From the NCBI RefSeq assembly GCF_902167145.1, contig NC_050102.1, positions 1,488,001 through 1,552,000 of the forward strand: a DNA stretch of 64,000 nt, in the 5' to 3' direction. Under the pieces are notes generated by a model. It made no database searches. It saw only the letters and a list, made by a program, of their open reading frames with translations, and was not told where the DNA came from. The position numbers and the translations under genes were made by a program. Origin of the DNA: Zea mays. Its lineage: Eukaryota > Streptophyta > Magnoliopsida > Poales > Poaceae. Shown here piece by piece: positions 49,577 to 59,984 of the stretch (the first letter of the stretch is position 1; each line of letters begins with the position of its first letter).

Positions 49577-50110
49577 TCAACAACCCCTTGACTGGTCGCT
49601 ATCATACTCAATTCCAAAATATTTTTCCAATATGTCGGCTTGAGTAAGGAGATCTGGGCTTGGGAGTTCCTCCAAATCATCTGCAGCTTCATCATCTTCA
49701 GCATATTGCAGGGCTTCATCTTGAATAATTTTAGCCCTCTTGGAGTCAGCATACTTTTTGATGGACAGAGCACACTTCTCAAGCATGTCGCATACATCTC
49801 CAATTTGAAACAAAGTGGTCTTAAGTGTGTACACTGATTCCGGTTCACTAGTATCCACAACCCCATCAGTCACTAGACTGCGAATGATGTCAACATGTGT
49901 CTCGATGACTCGAACTGAGCTCTCAACCATGTCAAGTGGCTCTTTTTCCATCTCTAAAACTGAAAATGGCCAAGCCTCACAATCAACATTGAGATCGCAA
50001 CAAAGGCAGGGATCAGAGGGAAAACAAGGATGTGGCTTATAGGGCAAAAAGAGGGGTCCAAATAACATTGTCATGGCTATGAACAAGTCAAAGATGGGAG
50101 ATAAGAACAA
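49577..50110 (-). CDS. Uncharacterised acidic ORF inside the CACTA element
   Basis: The frame has 177 codons on the minus strand. The first third is hydrophobic and proline-rich and may not be translated. From M-E-K-E-P-L-D-M (start near 49950) it is acidic and probably helical, with A-E-D-D-E-A-A-D-D-L-E-E-L near the end. I do not recognise it. It lies between the central minus-strand TATA box and the Ulp1-like gene, so it could be a separate upstream exon or another captured gene fragment. It may equally be a chance frame. Confidence 0.35.
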   Translation of the reverse strand: MFLSPIFDLFIAMTMLFGPLFLPYKPHPCFPSDPCLCCDLNVDCEAWPFSVLEMEKEPLDMVESSVRVIETHVDIIRSLVTDGVVDTSEPESVYTLKTTLFQIGDVCDMLEKCALSIKKYADSKRAKIIQDEALQYAEDDEAADDLEELPSPDLLTQADILEKYFGIEYDSDQSRGC

Positions 50111-50297
50111 GTCTTATAACATAGGGTTGGGAAGCAAAGATAGGTAGTCAAAAAACTAAGAAGGGAGATAAGAACAAGTCTTATAACATAGGGAGATAAT
50201 AACATTGCCATGGCTATGTACTTCCATGATGTATGTGGCCATAAACACTAAAAATAGACTTGTTTCCCCAATCACTATGGAGATTTTCTACCAAGAA

Positions 50298-50677
50298 GGG
50301 GTCCTAGTAGTTGCATCAACTATCCATGACAAAATTCTTCATAAGCATAATTACCAACATTTAATCACAAGGGATACAAGCTACTAAAGCAAAAATGGTG
50401 ACCTTAACAAAATATGTAAGTGAAAACACCAACAATATAAGCATAATGACCAACATTAACAATATAAGATTAACAATAATTAAGGCAGGGGTCCTAGTAG
50501 TTGCATCAACTATCCATGACAAAATTCTTCATAAGCATAATTACCAACATTTAATCACAAGGGATACAAGCTACTAAAGCAAAAATGGTGACCTTAACAA
50601 AATATGTAAGTGAAAACACCAACAATATAAGCATAATGACCAACATTAACAATATAAGATTAACAATAATTAAGGCA
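50298..50677 (+). repeat. Perfect 190-bp tandem duplication
   Basis: Copies 50298-50487 and 50488-50677 begin GGGGTCCTAGTAGTTGCATC and appear identical base for base to ATTAAGGCA. The sequence is AT-rich and noncoding. Lack of differences implies a very recent event, or an assembly duplication. Confidence 0.93.
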
Positions 50678-50739
50678 GGACTAGCAAAAACAAGTAATCA
50701 AGGCATGAATTTTTAACAAGTAATTAAGGCATGATCAAG

Positions 50740-51190
50740 GAGTGCACCGAGGGCTCGGAGATGGGCACGGCGGCGCACTCGGCGCTCGGGCTCGGCGGCG
50801 CTCGGGCTCGAGGACGGGGACGGCGGCGCTTGGCCTCGGAGACGGTGGCGCTTGGGCTCGGGGACGGGGAAGGGGACGGTGGCGCACTCGGAGATGGGCA
50901 CGGCGGCGCGCTCGGGCTCGGGGACGGGGAAGGGGACGGTGGCGCACTCGGAGATGGGCTCGGCGGCGCTCGGGCTCAGGGACGGGGAAGGGGACGGTGG
51001 CGCACTCGGAGATGGGCTCGGCGGCGCTCGGGCTCGGGGACGGGGACGGTGGCGCTTGGCCTCGGAGACGGTGGCGCTCGGGGACGGGGCCCAGCTCGGA
51101 GACGGTGGCGGTTGGGCTCGGGCTCGGCGACGGCGTGGCGGGCGCTCACGGCTCGGAGACGGGGACGGGAACGGCGGCGCAGCAGCCTGG
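50740..51190. repeat. GC-rich minisatellite in the CACTA centre
   Basis: Units of about 55-65 bp built from GGGCTCGGGGACGGGGA, AGGGGACGGTGGCGCACTC and GGAGATGGGC recur about seven times with variation. Frames open on both strands only because of the composition. It lies just downstream of the minus-strand TATA box, so it would form the start of a minus-strand transcript. Confidence 0.88.
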
Positions 51191-51243
51191 CGGCGTAGTA
51201 TCAGCTCCGGGCGAAAACTAAACCCTAAGCCACCGTACCGACG

Positions 51244-51440
51244 CTTTTATATAGTAAACACATCACAGGCGGATTTTAAGAACAACCGCTTGTGATGTAT
51301 AACATCACAAGCGGTTTTCTATTGCGACCGCCTGTGATATGTAAACATCACAGGCGGTCGCAATAGAAAACCGCTTGTGATGTTATACATCACAAGCGGT
51401 TGTTCTTAAAATCCGCCTGTGATGTGTATGTAGTATAAAA
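51244..51440. promoter_or_regulatory. Central palindrome with divergent TATA boxes
   Basis: A perfect inverted repeat has 80-bp arms at 51259-51338 and 51347-51426 with an 8-bp spacer. Each arm carries four copies of the element's subterminal motif (CACAGGCGG or CACAAGCGGT, both orientations). A minus-strand TATATAAAAG lies at 51244-51253 and a plus-strand TATAAAA at 51434-51440, 5 and 7 bp outside the arms. I infer a bidirectional promoter for the transposase and the minus-strand gene, probably bound by the same protein that binds the termini. Confidence 0.75.
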
Positions 51441-51950
51441 GGCTCGGTTCCAGCGCAGGAGCCCTAACTTCCGGAGCCCGACGCCGCTAGGCTGCACACT
51501 ACTGTAGCGGCGGCGGATTTTTCTGATCTACGGGGAGAAGGTTTTGTTTTTGATTTTCGGGCTTGATTTCAAGAGTTTATGCATATATATGATCTCCGTT
51601 TGTTTTATTTCTCATTTTGATACGATTTTTTGCCTCAATTTTGTAATATAGACCGGAATTGAAGAAAAACTCAGGAATTCCAAGATTTAGACTTGTAGTT
51701 GATCTAATTTAAAGATTTTTTTGAAGAGTTGTCTCACCTCAAGGTACCTATATTGCTGCAATCTTGTTTCATTTTCATGCACATTAATTCGTTCATGATT
51801 TAGGGATTAAATTCAATTAATTAGGGATATTTTAAAAAATTTTGTCTCATGTACTAGGTACATCTCGGTATGATCTTGTTTCACTTTCATGAACATTTAT
51901 TTTTTCATGTTACATCTCGATATTGACGTTAATCAATATAGGGATAGGTA

Positions 51951-54900
51951 ATGGCGGACCGAGGTTGGATGTACAATGTGCCAAGACCACATCCGTCGTA
52001 CATTCGAAATTTGAGAAGCTTTATTGAAGCGGCCAACAAGCACGCGAATTTGCGAAAGAGCAAGGAGATATTATGTCCGTGCATCGATTGTGATAATAAG
52101 ATAGCTTGGAGAGATATAGGAGTGATCCAATCACATCTGCTAAAAAGAGGGTTTAAAAACAATTACACGATATGGTCAGAACATGGTGAGTTGGATCCGT
52201 GTGAAGTGCCTGGTAATGACGAGAGAGTTGTCGGAATTTTAGATCTTAAAGTTGATGGTGAAGTGGATAATGTGGATGCTAATCAAGAATTTGAAGAATT
52301 TGATTGTGAAGAGATGTTGCGCCATATGGAACCAGAAATGTTAAGTTCTGTGGGATCGCAGAAAGGGCTATCTAAAATGGAGGGACTGGAAAGTGCCTCA
52401 AAAGAACCTTTATATGATGAATCAAAGGGTTGTGACAAAGAGTTTACTACACTGCGTACAGTTCTAGAACTTCTGAAGTTGAAGGCTAGCGCCGGATGAT
52501 CTGATACTAGCTTCACAGATCTTTTGAATTTTCTGTCTCAATTACTACCAAAACCCAACAAACTACCAACAAGCACTTATAAAGCGAAGAAGCTTATATC
52601 TCCCATAGCTCTGGGTGTGCAAAAAATTCATGCATGTCCGAACCATTGTATTCTGTATCGTGGCGATTTTGAGAACGCATCAAGATGCCCAGTTTGCAAT
52701 GTCAGTCGATACAAGAAGAGCTACAATCAAGACTGTGTAAAAAAATTCCCGAAGAAAAATAAAAACAAGAAATCCACTATTGGACCTGAAAGTGACGATG
52801 ACACTTTTGATGACATGGATGGGAAAAAGAAGTCAAAGAACCTAGCTTTGGTGATGTGGTATCTTCCAGTAATTGATCGCTTAAAACGTTTGTTCTCAAA
52901 CCCTAGGGAGGCTGAGCTTATGCGTTGGCATGCTGAAAATCGCAAGCAGAATAACAAACAGATTCGACACCCTGCTGATGCATCACAATGGAAAAATTTC
53001 GATCTTATGTATCCTGAGTTTGCCAAAGAAACCAGAAATGTAAGATTTGCTTTGGGTACAGACGGAATGAATCCATTTGGTGAAAAAAGAAGTGTACATA
53101 GCACCTGGCCCGTGACTTTAACGATGTACAACCTTCCATCATGGCTGTGTCACAAAAGAAAGTATATTATGTTGACTATTCTTATTCAAGGTCCGAAATC
53201 AGCTGGTGTTGATATTGATGTGTTCCTAGAACCTCTTATGGAAGATATGACAAAGCTCTGGAATGAAGGAGTTAGAATATGGGATGAGTATTGCCGTGAG
53301 TATTTCAACTTAAGAGCAATTATATTTGTTACCATCCATGATTCTCCCGGTGGCGCCACACTATTAGGGCAAAAGACTAAAGGAAAGAATGGTTGTGTAG
53401 TGTGCGTCGATGGAACTGCTTCCATGTACCTTAAATCATCCAAGAAGTTGGTGTTCATGGGACACAGACGGTTCTTGATGAAGTAGCATAAGTACCGAAA
53501 GATGAAAGAGGAATTTAACAATCAACTGGAAAGTGAAGGTGCACCAAAGCCTTATAGTGGGAAACTTGTTTTTGAAATTGTAAAGAACATTCATGTTGTA
53601 TTCGGAAAGGGAAAAAACAAAGGAGAAAAGAGAAAGAGAACTGACCCTTCAACTTACACAACTTTCAAGAAGCAATCAATATTTTTCAAGTACCTCCCAT
53701 ACTGGAAGGATATGGAAATTTGCCACAGCATTGATTTGATGCATGTAACAAAAAAAGTTTTTGACAGCATCATTGGAACCTTGTTGGGCATGCCGAGTAA
53801 GACAAAAGACGAACTTAAATCACGCAATGATCTAGTAGATCTTCAAATCAGACCGGAACTTCATCCAGTGGATAGTGGCAAAGGGAAGCCTTACCTCCCC
53901 CCAGCTAGCTACAACTTGTCAGTTGAGGAGAGAACAAAGATTTGCAAATGTTTGCGTGGGGTCAAAGTGCCCACAGGTTTCTCATCCAATATCAACAGAC
54001 TAGTCAGGATGAAGGACTTGTCTCTATTTGGCTACAACTCTCATGACTGCCATGTGATGATGACGGTGTTCCTCCCAATTGCGGTAAGAGCCCTCAAAAC
54101 AGAGCATGTCAAAGTTGTCATCACACGCTTGTGTTACTTTTTCAATGCGGTTTCACAAAAAGTAATAGCTTTAGAAGACTTGGACTATCTAAAGGCATAC
54201 ATCATCGAGACTATGTGCAAGCTTGAAATGTGTTTTCCTCCATCATTTTTTGATATGCAAGTACACCTAATCATACATCTCGTGGATCAGATAAAAATAT
54301 TAGGGCCACTATATTTACATCATATGTTTCAGTTGGAGCGATACCTGGGAGTATTAAAAGGTTATGTGCGAAATCGCGCTCACCCAGAGGGTTCAATCAT
54401 GGAGGGATACACTACAGAAGAAGTGATTGAGAGCTGTATAGATTACATCAGTGACGGAACAATGATAGGTGTGCCTGTACCTAAACATGAGGGTAAACTA
54501 TGTGGGAGAGGGAGAATGGGCAAGAAAACTTTTCGCGTTGAGGATTACAAGCTAGTACATTGTGCTCATGGTAGTGTACTACAACATCTCACGATAGCTG
54601 AGCCTTACATAGAGGAACACCTGAATGAGCTTCGTAAAGAAAATCAGAACCGCACAGAGGACTGGATCATGAGGGAGCACAAACATCGTTTCAGCGAATG
54701 GTTAATGGACAAAAACATCCCATTCGGAGACTCTTCGGATGAGAAAACAATGAAGAATTTGGCTTCTGGGCCATCGTGTTTTGTGACATCATGGCAAGCA
54801 TATGACATCAATGGGTACACATTCTACACTAAATCAAAAGACATGAAAAGTGTTGCACAAAATAGCGGTGTTCGTATCGATGCTTTTGACCTACATGGAC

Positions 54901-55316
54901 AGAAGACCACATATTTTGGATTCATAGAGGAAATATGGGAACTTGATTATGGCCCAAGCATGAAAATACCCTTGTTTAAGTGCCAATGGGTACAACATCC
55001 CGTGGGGGTGATAGTGGATAACTACGGACTCACACTGGTAGACTTAAAGAAAGTAGGATATAAAGATGACCTGTGGGTTCTCGCCGAATGTGTTGCACAA
55101 GTGTTCTATGTACTCGATCCAGCAGATGAGAAGATGCATGTAGTTATTTCTGGAAAGCAAAAAATTGTTGGAGTTGAGAATGTGGGAGACCAAGATGAGG
55201 AATACAATAAGTATGAAGAGATGTTCGTCTTTAACGGTCCAGATAGAATCAAGCGTGTGGAAAAGAAAATTGATAAGAACTTAAAGCCATACATGCGGAA
55301 AAATGGTAGTTCATGA
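51951..55316 (+). pseudogene. CACTA transposase (TnpD-like, Transposase_21), two stops
   Basis: One frame of 1,121 codons, without introns or frameshifts, starts M-A-D-R-G-W-M-Y. Residues about 1-75 match the transposase-associated domain (PF13963: C-P-C-I-D-C, H-L-L-K-R-G-F). A Cys-rich block (A-C-P-N-H-C...C-P-V-C) near 229-256 leads into Transposase_21 (PF02992) with L-A-L-V-M-W-Y-L-P-V, G-T-D-G-M-N-P-F and H-S-I-D-L-M-H-V. A DUF4218-like region near 700 and a DUF4216-like region near 985 follow. The enzyme would cut the CACTA ends. TGA at 52497 probably replaces TGG (G-W-S-D-T-S-F context) and TAG at 53484 probably replaces AAG. Everything else looks intact. Transcription likely starts from the TATAAAA at 51434. 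Confidence 0.92.
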
Positions 55317-55549
55317 AAAACTGTATGAATCAAATTGTATTTGTTATCATGTATGATCGACTATGAATTGTGGTTGCCAATTAATTTAAAATCTCTCTAG
55401 TTATCTATGTGTGCTATTATAATTCATTTAAATTGTATTTGCATATTATTGTTAAAAATTAAATATTAATTCATTTAAATTGTATTTGCATATTTCTGTT
55501 AAAAATTAAAATTATTTTCATATTTAAATTGTATTTTCATAATTTTACA

Positions 55550-55744
55550 ATCACATGCGGTTTTGTCTTAGGGTCCGCTTGTGAAAAGGATAGAGCATCA
55601 CAGGCGGTCCTAAACAAAAACCGCTTGTGATACTATTACATCACAGGCGTACTAAACCGCCTGGGACATCACAGGCGGTTTTCTAACCGAACCGCCTGTG
55701 ATGTAAAAATCCTACCGCTTGTATAGAGCCAAATTGTACTAGTG
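55550..55744 (-). repeat. Right terminal repeat and subterminal motif array
   Basis: About eight motif copies (CACAGGCGGT, ACCGCTTGTGA and variants) precede the end TTGTACTAGTG. Inverted, the terminus reads CACTAGTACAATTTGGCTC, then TATACAAGCGG as at the left end. Between 55317 and 55550 there is only AT-rich 3' sequence of the transposase gene. Confidence 0.9.
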
Positions 55745-55747
55745 TTA

Positions 55748-56829
55748 CTTCGTTGTAATCAATCCTTCGAATCATGTGTCTGAGTCTTGCACTCTTGCCG
55801 AACATAATTTCGGAACCAACCCTTGAATCTATATGAGATTCAGACCTCTAGGTACCTAGTTCGAAAGGTACTAAGTCAACTATTCTCGAGCGATGGAAAG
55901 TGTAGGTTTATGGTACGGGACTAGGCTAAGCGGCTACCCGGCTTTGAACCACCCCTGAGAACGTGGACCTTTTCCTTAAACCAAGTTTCTAGCAATATGA
56001 TCCTCATTGATCATCGAGTTGGGTTCTAAACTCGGTGCAAGGCTAGATACATAACTAAGATTTTATGATTACAGCAGAAGTTTAGACCCACAGAAGGGGC
56101 AGAGGAAAACATGTGTAAACATGAAAATAAATCAATGGATGAGAACAGATTCTTCCTTCATAACTAGATACATGAGATATGTGCAACAAACACCAGAGAC
56201 CAAGTTTATAAGGGTGGCCCTCGCGCGGGTTGGACCACAGATGGCGCTAGAGACCGAGCTTGTGAGGGTTGGGCCTTATCGGCTAGGCCATAGATAAATG
56301 ATATCCTAATACAGAGGATAGCACCGGCCTGTTCTGCCTCGGCGATAGCCGAAGGTAGAGCCTGAACATGGTCGGCGGCGGCTACCCCGAACACCATGGA
56401 GCTCTTGTTGTGGCCGATGAGTTAGGTCTAGCACCACGAAGCCTAGTTGTATGCCGACACAGGGGACAACACGGGTCTTGGCGCTGCCCTTAAAACCCCA
56501 CCGGTGCGCATGTGAGCCCCGAGGGGGCCGCGGCAGGTCGGCCTCATCTGACGAGATGAAATCGATGGAGGTGTAGCCCTCGTTGGCCGGGCACGCGGAG
56601 TGCACCGACCGACGCCCACTGGTCATCGTCAGAGGAATTTCATCGTCTGGCTAGGAGAATCATATTCGAGATTCTCCCTAATAGGACGAGGAAGGGCTGA
56701 GGAAGAACCGCGGAAGGGGGCCGATGGCATGGAGGAGCGACTGGTGGTGGATGCTGCCGCCTTGGCTCGGTGCTGGAAGGTTGGTACATCGAATTGAAGT
56801 GGCGTTCGATTCGACAGAGGGGTTGTCGA
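55748..56829. other. Flank between CACTA and hAT elements, no gene recognised
   Basis: About 55750-56200 looks like older repeat DNA. About 56200-56800 is GC-richer with frames on both strands (for example a minus-strand frame of 106 codons ending at 56306) that show no domain I know. I see no promoter or splice pattern that would support a gene. Confidence 0.4.
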
Positions 56830-57064
56830 TAGGGACGGAAATGATCGAAAAAGATATTGTCTATACGAAAACGATTGACGATAGGTCGAAAAATTTTACA
56901 TTTCATAATTACTCTACTCATCGTCGACTATAATACGATGTTGATAGGTTTTTGAAATTTAAATCTTTAAATTCAGTAATTTTTTGGAAACAATGTTTTT
57001 TTACGGAAGTGATACAGTTACGAGGTCCTAGATACGGGATTTTCACTTACGGTTTTTATCCCTA
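56830..57064. mobile_element. hAT-type MITE, 235 bp
   Basis: The ends are TAGGGACGGAAATG and, inverted, TAGGGATAAAAACC. Exact 8-bp copies GTTGTCGA flank it (56822-56829 and 57065-57072), the duplication length of hAT transposases. It is AT-rich with no coding capacity, so it is nonautonomous. It sits about 400 bp upstream of the exonuclease-like gene, between 56830 and the TATA box at 57315. Confidence 0.92.
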
Positions 57065-57314
57065 GTTGTCGATGGTTTGTTGAAACTGACCCTATTCGCA
57101 ATAGTTGTTGTGCGTGAAAATTGTTGGAGACACACGATATATATAGACTATAGAGGAAGAAATTTTTAAAGAAAGACGATATAATATACTAGATAGTACA
57201 GTACAGATAGGTGGGAGAAATTTAAGGAGAATATTTGGATACAATCTTATCCAAGAGTATGCTTTTCTCTTAATATTAAAAAAAATCCAAAGCAACCGGT
57301 ATGGTCTTATTGTC

Positions 57315-57322
57315 TATAAATA
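57315..57322 (+). promoter_or_regulatory. TATA box of the exonuclease-like gene
   Basis: TATAAATA lies 140 bp upstream of the ATG at 57462. The stretch between is AT/CT-rich leader sequence without an upstream ATG that I can see. Placement fits a plant core promoter with a leader of about 110 bases. Confidence 0.7.
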
Positions 57323-57461
57323 CACGACAAAGTTGTAAACGCAAAGACCCAATTCTTCGTCCACAAGCCGATTCTTCCGTTGCCCTTATTGGTTTCTTTT
57401 CTTGCCTCCTTCCATCCCAATCAACAAACCTGCTCGTAGCGTAGCCGGCTAGCTAGCCGCT

Positions 57462-58202
57462 ATGGTTGCCCGCCGTCGCAAGCTGGCCGTGCGGAGGAGC
57501 ACCCTGTCGGTGGGCGGCAACCCAGTGGTGAACACGGTGACAGCGCGGCCGGGCGTCGCGCGCCGGTGGGTGTACACCACCCTGTGGCGTTACCGGTTGC
57601 AACACCGCTACTCCGCCGACGGCTTGACGGTGGGGCTGGGCGTGCAGTGGACGCCGCCGTTCCGCAAGCTAGCACCGGGCGCCGAGCATCGGCCTGGCAC
57701 GCTGCAGATGTGCGCGGGCAACAGCTGCCTGGTCTTCCAGATCGCGTGCGCCGGCGGCGCGGTCCCCAGGATCCTGCGGCGGTTCCTGGCCGACGCCCGC
57801 GTCACGTTCGCGGGCCGCAACGTGGCGGCCGACTGCAGGATGCTGCGCGCGCACCACGGGCTGGACGTGGCGTCCACGCTGGAGCTCCGCAGGGGCGGGG
57901 GTGGTGGTGGTCGCCAGTCCTTGGCGGAGATGGCAGAGCGGCTGCTGGGGATCCCCCGCGGCCTGGTGGAGAAGCCCCAGTGGGTCGGCATGAGCAAGTG
58001 GGACCGTCGGAGGCTGTCGCCGGCCCAGGAGCGCTACGCGGCCGTCGACGCGTACGTCTCGTGCCGCCTCGGCGAGTGCATCCGCCGCGGCGTGGACGCC
58101 GTGTCGAGCCAAGACGACTACGTGTCCAGCGACGGCGACGAGTTCGTGGAGAGTGGAGGCCGTGAAGATCTGTGGTACTTGTTGCGAAACATTCACATGT
58201 GA
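57462..58202 (+). CDS. WRN-like 3'-5' exonuclease homologue, altered active site
   Basis: This is a single-exon gene of 246 codons with high GC, a TATA box and a poly(A) signal. It is the only intact cellular gene seen. Residues about 54-210 follow the DEDDy exonuclease domain of plant Werner-like proteins, which trim DNA or RNA from 3' ends. The matching blocks are V-G-L-x-V-x-W, L-Q-M-C and L-V-F-Q-I, I-L-R-R-F-L-A-D, V-T-F-A-G-R-N-V-A-A-D, K-P-Q-W-V-G-M-S-K-W-D, and Y-A-A-V-D-A-Y-V-S. Motif II Asp124 and motif III Tyr192/Asp196 are present. Motif I, normally D-x-E, reads G60-V-Q62, so both metal-binding acids are lost. A glycine run at 145-150 is unusual. The tail is acidic. No stops or shifts occur, which suggests it is kept, perhaps as a non-catalytic binding protein, or is a recent loser of activity. 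Confidence 0.85.
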   Translation: MVARRRKLAVRRSTLSVGGNPVVNTVTARPGVARRWVYTTLWRYRLQHRYSADGLTVGLGVQWTPPFRKLAPGAEHRPGTLQMCAGNSCLVFQIACAGGAVPRILRRFLADARVTFAGRNVAADCRMLRAHHGLDVASTLELRRGGGGGGRQSLAEMAERLLGIPRGLVEKPQWVGMSKWDRRRLSPAQERYAAVDAYVSCRLGECIRRGVDAVSSQDDYVSSDGDEFVESGGREDLWYLLRNIHM

Positions 58203-58289
58203 TCAAACCCATCCGATAGGTTACTAACCAAGAGTCGCACCCCTTGGAGAGTACCCCTGCAGTCTGTATATAATCCAATGTTCCCCTGC

Positions 58290-58295
58290 AATAAA
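58290..58295 (+). terminator. Poly(A) signal of the exonuclease-like gene
   Basis: AATAAA lies 88 bp after the stop codon, within TGCAATAAAGACTT. A TATATAATCC stretch just upstream could act as the far-upstream element. Confidence 0.65.
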
Positions 58296-58559
58296 GACTT
58301 ATCGCTGTCATTTGTCTCTCTCAGTCTCATTACCACTGAGTATACTTTAACACGTTATCAGTCACTTGCTCTACTGAGATTAATCGGCCAATGCAAAAGC
58401 GGAGCAGAAGACTGAACTGCCATCATCGTAAAGGGTAGTGCAGTACGCTACTTGCGGTAACTGCTATCATCATCTATGACAAAGATGAACAAACAAGATC
58501 ACAATGGCGTTGGCAGACCCGCTCCTGCGCGACACTATCTGTGAGTTACCTATTATGGA

Positions 58560-59660
58560 TCTGAAGCAATATTGTCTCTAATCTTCGCCATCGCCTCGAC
58601 GGACGTTGCGGTGGAGGACAGGCTGATGGCATCTGCGCCACTGGAGCCGTTTCCGCTCCCCATCCTTGGCTACTGTGCACACAACAGGGCCTTGTCCGTG
58701 CCAGTGACGCGCGCTGCGAGGGGCACCAACCTCGCGCTGCCAGGGAGCCGTCGGGGCTGAGGCCGTTGCGCCCAGACCCACGCCGGGGCTAAGGATGGAG
58801 TAACCGCGCCGTCGTGGTCGACACGCGCCCGTGCTGGCCGAGGGCTCCCTGCGCTGGACCGCGCCAGAGGGTCATGGCCGCCCGCACTGGCCGGGGTAGC
58901 CCGTGACCGGTGCTCCCGCCGCCGAAGATGCCCGAGCCGGCCGCACGCCCGAGCCGCGCTGCGCTCCGCGCCTGGCCGGTGCGCCCGCCCCGCCGGGAGT
59001 TGCGCCCGCGCGCCGTCGAGGGGCCGAGCCCGCGAGCCGGAGGGCCGCGCGCTCGCCTCCGCGGCTAAGGCAGCCTGCCTGGTCGGGGCCGCCCCCGCCG
59101 CCGCTGTGGATGGGGGCCGTGCCCACCGCTGCCGAGACCGCTGTGGCCCGCGGGCCTCGGTTACCTATCTGCGCCGCCGCAAGGCCCGCATCGGAGTGCG
59201 TCGTGCCGCCCGGGGCTGTCGGGGCCGTCGGCGCACACGCCTGCACCTCCTAGGCCGAGGCCGCCAGGGCAAGGTAGGCCGCCGGGGCAAGGCAGCCACT
59301 GCCGGGGCCGCGCGCGTGGGGCCGCGCCGTCGCGCCCGCACCAGGGTCGGGGCCGGTGCCGCCATGGCCGGACGGCCGCGCCCGCTCTGTGCGCCACCGT
59401 CGGGGCTGGGACCGCGCACGCGCTGGTCAGGCCGCCCGCGCCCAGGCCGCTCGCACGCCTCTATGGCTCCCTGACGGCGGCATCATTTGACCGGTTAGGA
59501 AACCCTAACCATCCACTTGGGCGCGCGGCTGCCCTATCTGCTCGTGGTCCGCCCGACCTGGCTGGCGCGCCTGGGCCGCCCCGGCCTGAGGCTGGACGCA
59601 CGGGCCGCCTCGGCCTGGTGGTGCCCGGGCCGCCCCCACACGACCAGATTAGCCTAAATG
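58560..59660. other. GC-rich low-complexity block
   Basis: The block is rich in GCCGCC, GGCCGG and CGCGCC. Open frames on both strands (up to about 124 codons) consist of Ala, Arg, Pro and Gly without domain signals. It is probably the 5' internal region of the decayed copia. I do not call a gene. Confidence 0.5.
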
Positions 59661-59984
59661 GCCGGTTTATCATTTAAAATTTCTGCATTTTTCAGAACAA
59701 GAATATGTATACATAATTACTATATTAATCTGTATTTAGCATCTAAATTTGCATATTTAGACTGATGATGATATATGTAATTGTACATACTTGTCTGTTT
59801 TTTATTATGAAAAATGCAGACTTGTTAAGTGAATTATATTGTTTTTACATTTATAATTCACATATTTTTGACTTGCTTTGTTTTTGCATTATTTATGATT
59901 GCATGAAAAACATAGCACATATAATAAGTCGAAACTGAATGGTCTACATGCAACATGAGGTTGCAGTTTTTGGGTGAAAGCATA

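Larger units (their letters stand above)
44118..55744 (+). mobile_element. Complete CACTA (En/Spm-type) DNA transposon, 11.6 kb
   Basis: The left end is CACTACTACAGG and the right end is its inverted relative ...TGTACTAGTG. Both share CTCTATACA(G/A)GCGG just inside. TTA flanks both sides (44115-44117 and 55745-55747), the 3-bp duplication expected for CACTA. Subterminal regions at both ends are dense in CACAGGCGGT/ACCGCCTGTG motifs. The element encodes a transposase on the plus strand and an Ulp1-like gene on the minus strand, started from a central palindromic region. In between it carries captured B3-like hairpins and local duplications. Coding damage is slight: two stops in one gene and one frameshift in the other. 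Confidence 0.96.

Noticed and set aside
50731..51295. Gly/Arg-rich frames over the minisatellite
   Set aside because: All three plus frames and the minus frames are open because of the repeat unit; none is plausible as a protein.
51259..51426. Two CACTA elements meeting end to end at the central palindrome
   Set aside because: No CACTA-type terminus or TTA duplication occurs at the palindrome, and the two outer ends pair with each other and share a TTA duplication. It is kept only as an alternative to test.
57566..58311. Other frames overlapping the exonuclease-like gene
   Set aside because: They are shadows of the GC-rich coding frame; only the 57462 frame matches a protein family.
58872..59474. 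Long Ala/Arg/Pro frames on both strands
   Set aside because: They arise from GC-rich low-complexity sequence, with comparable frames in several registers and no known motif.
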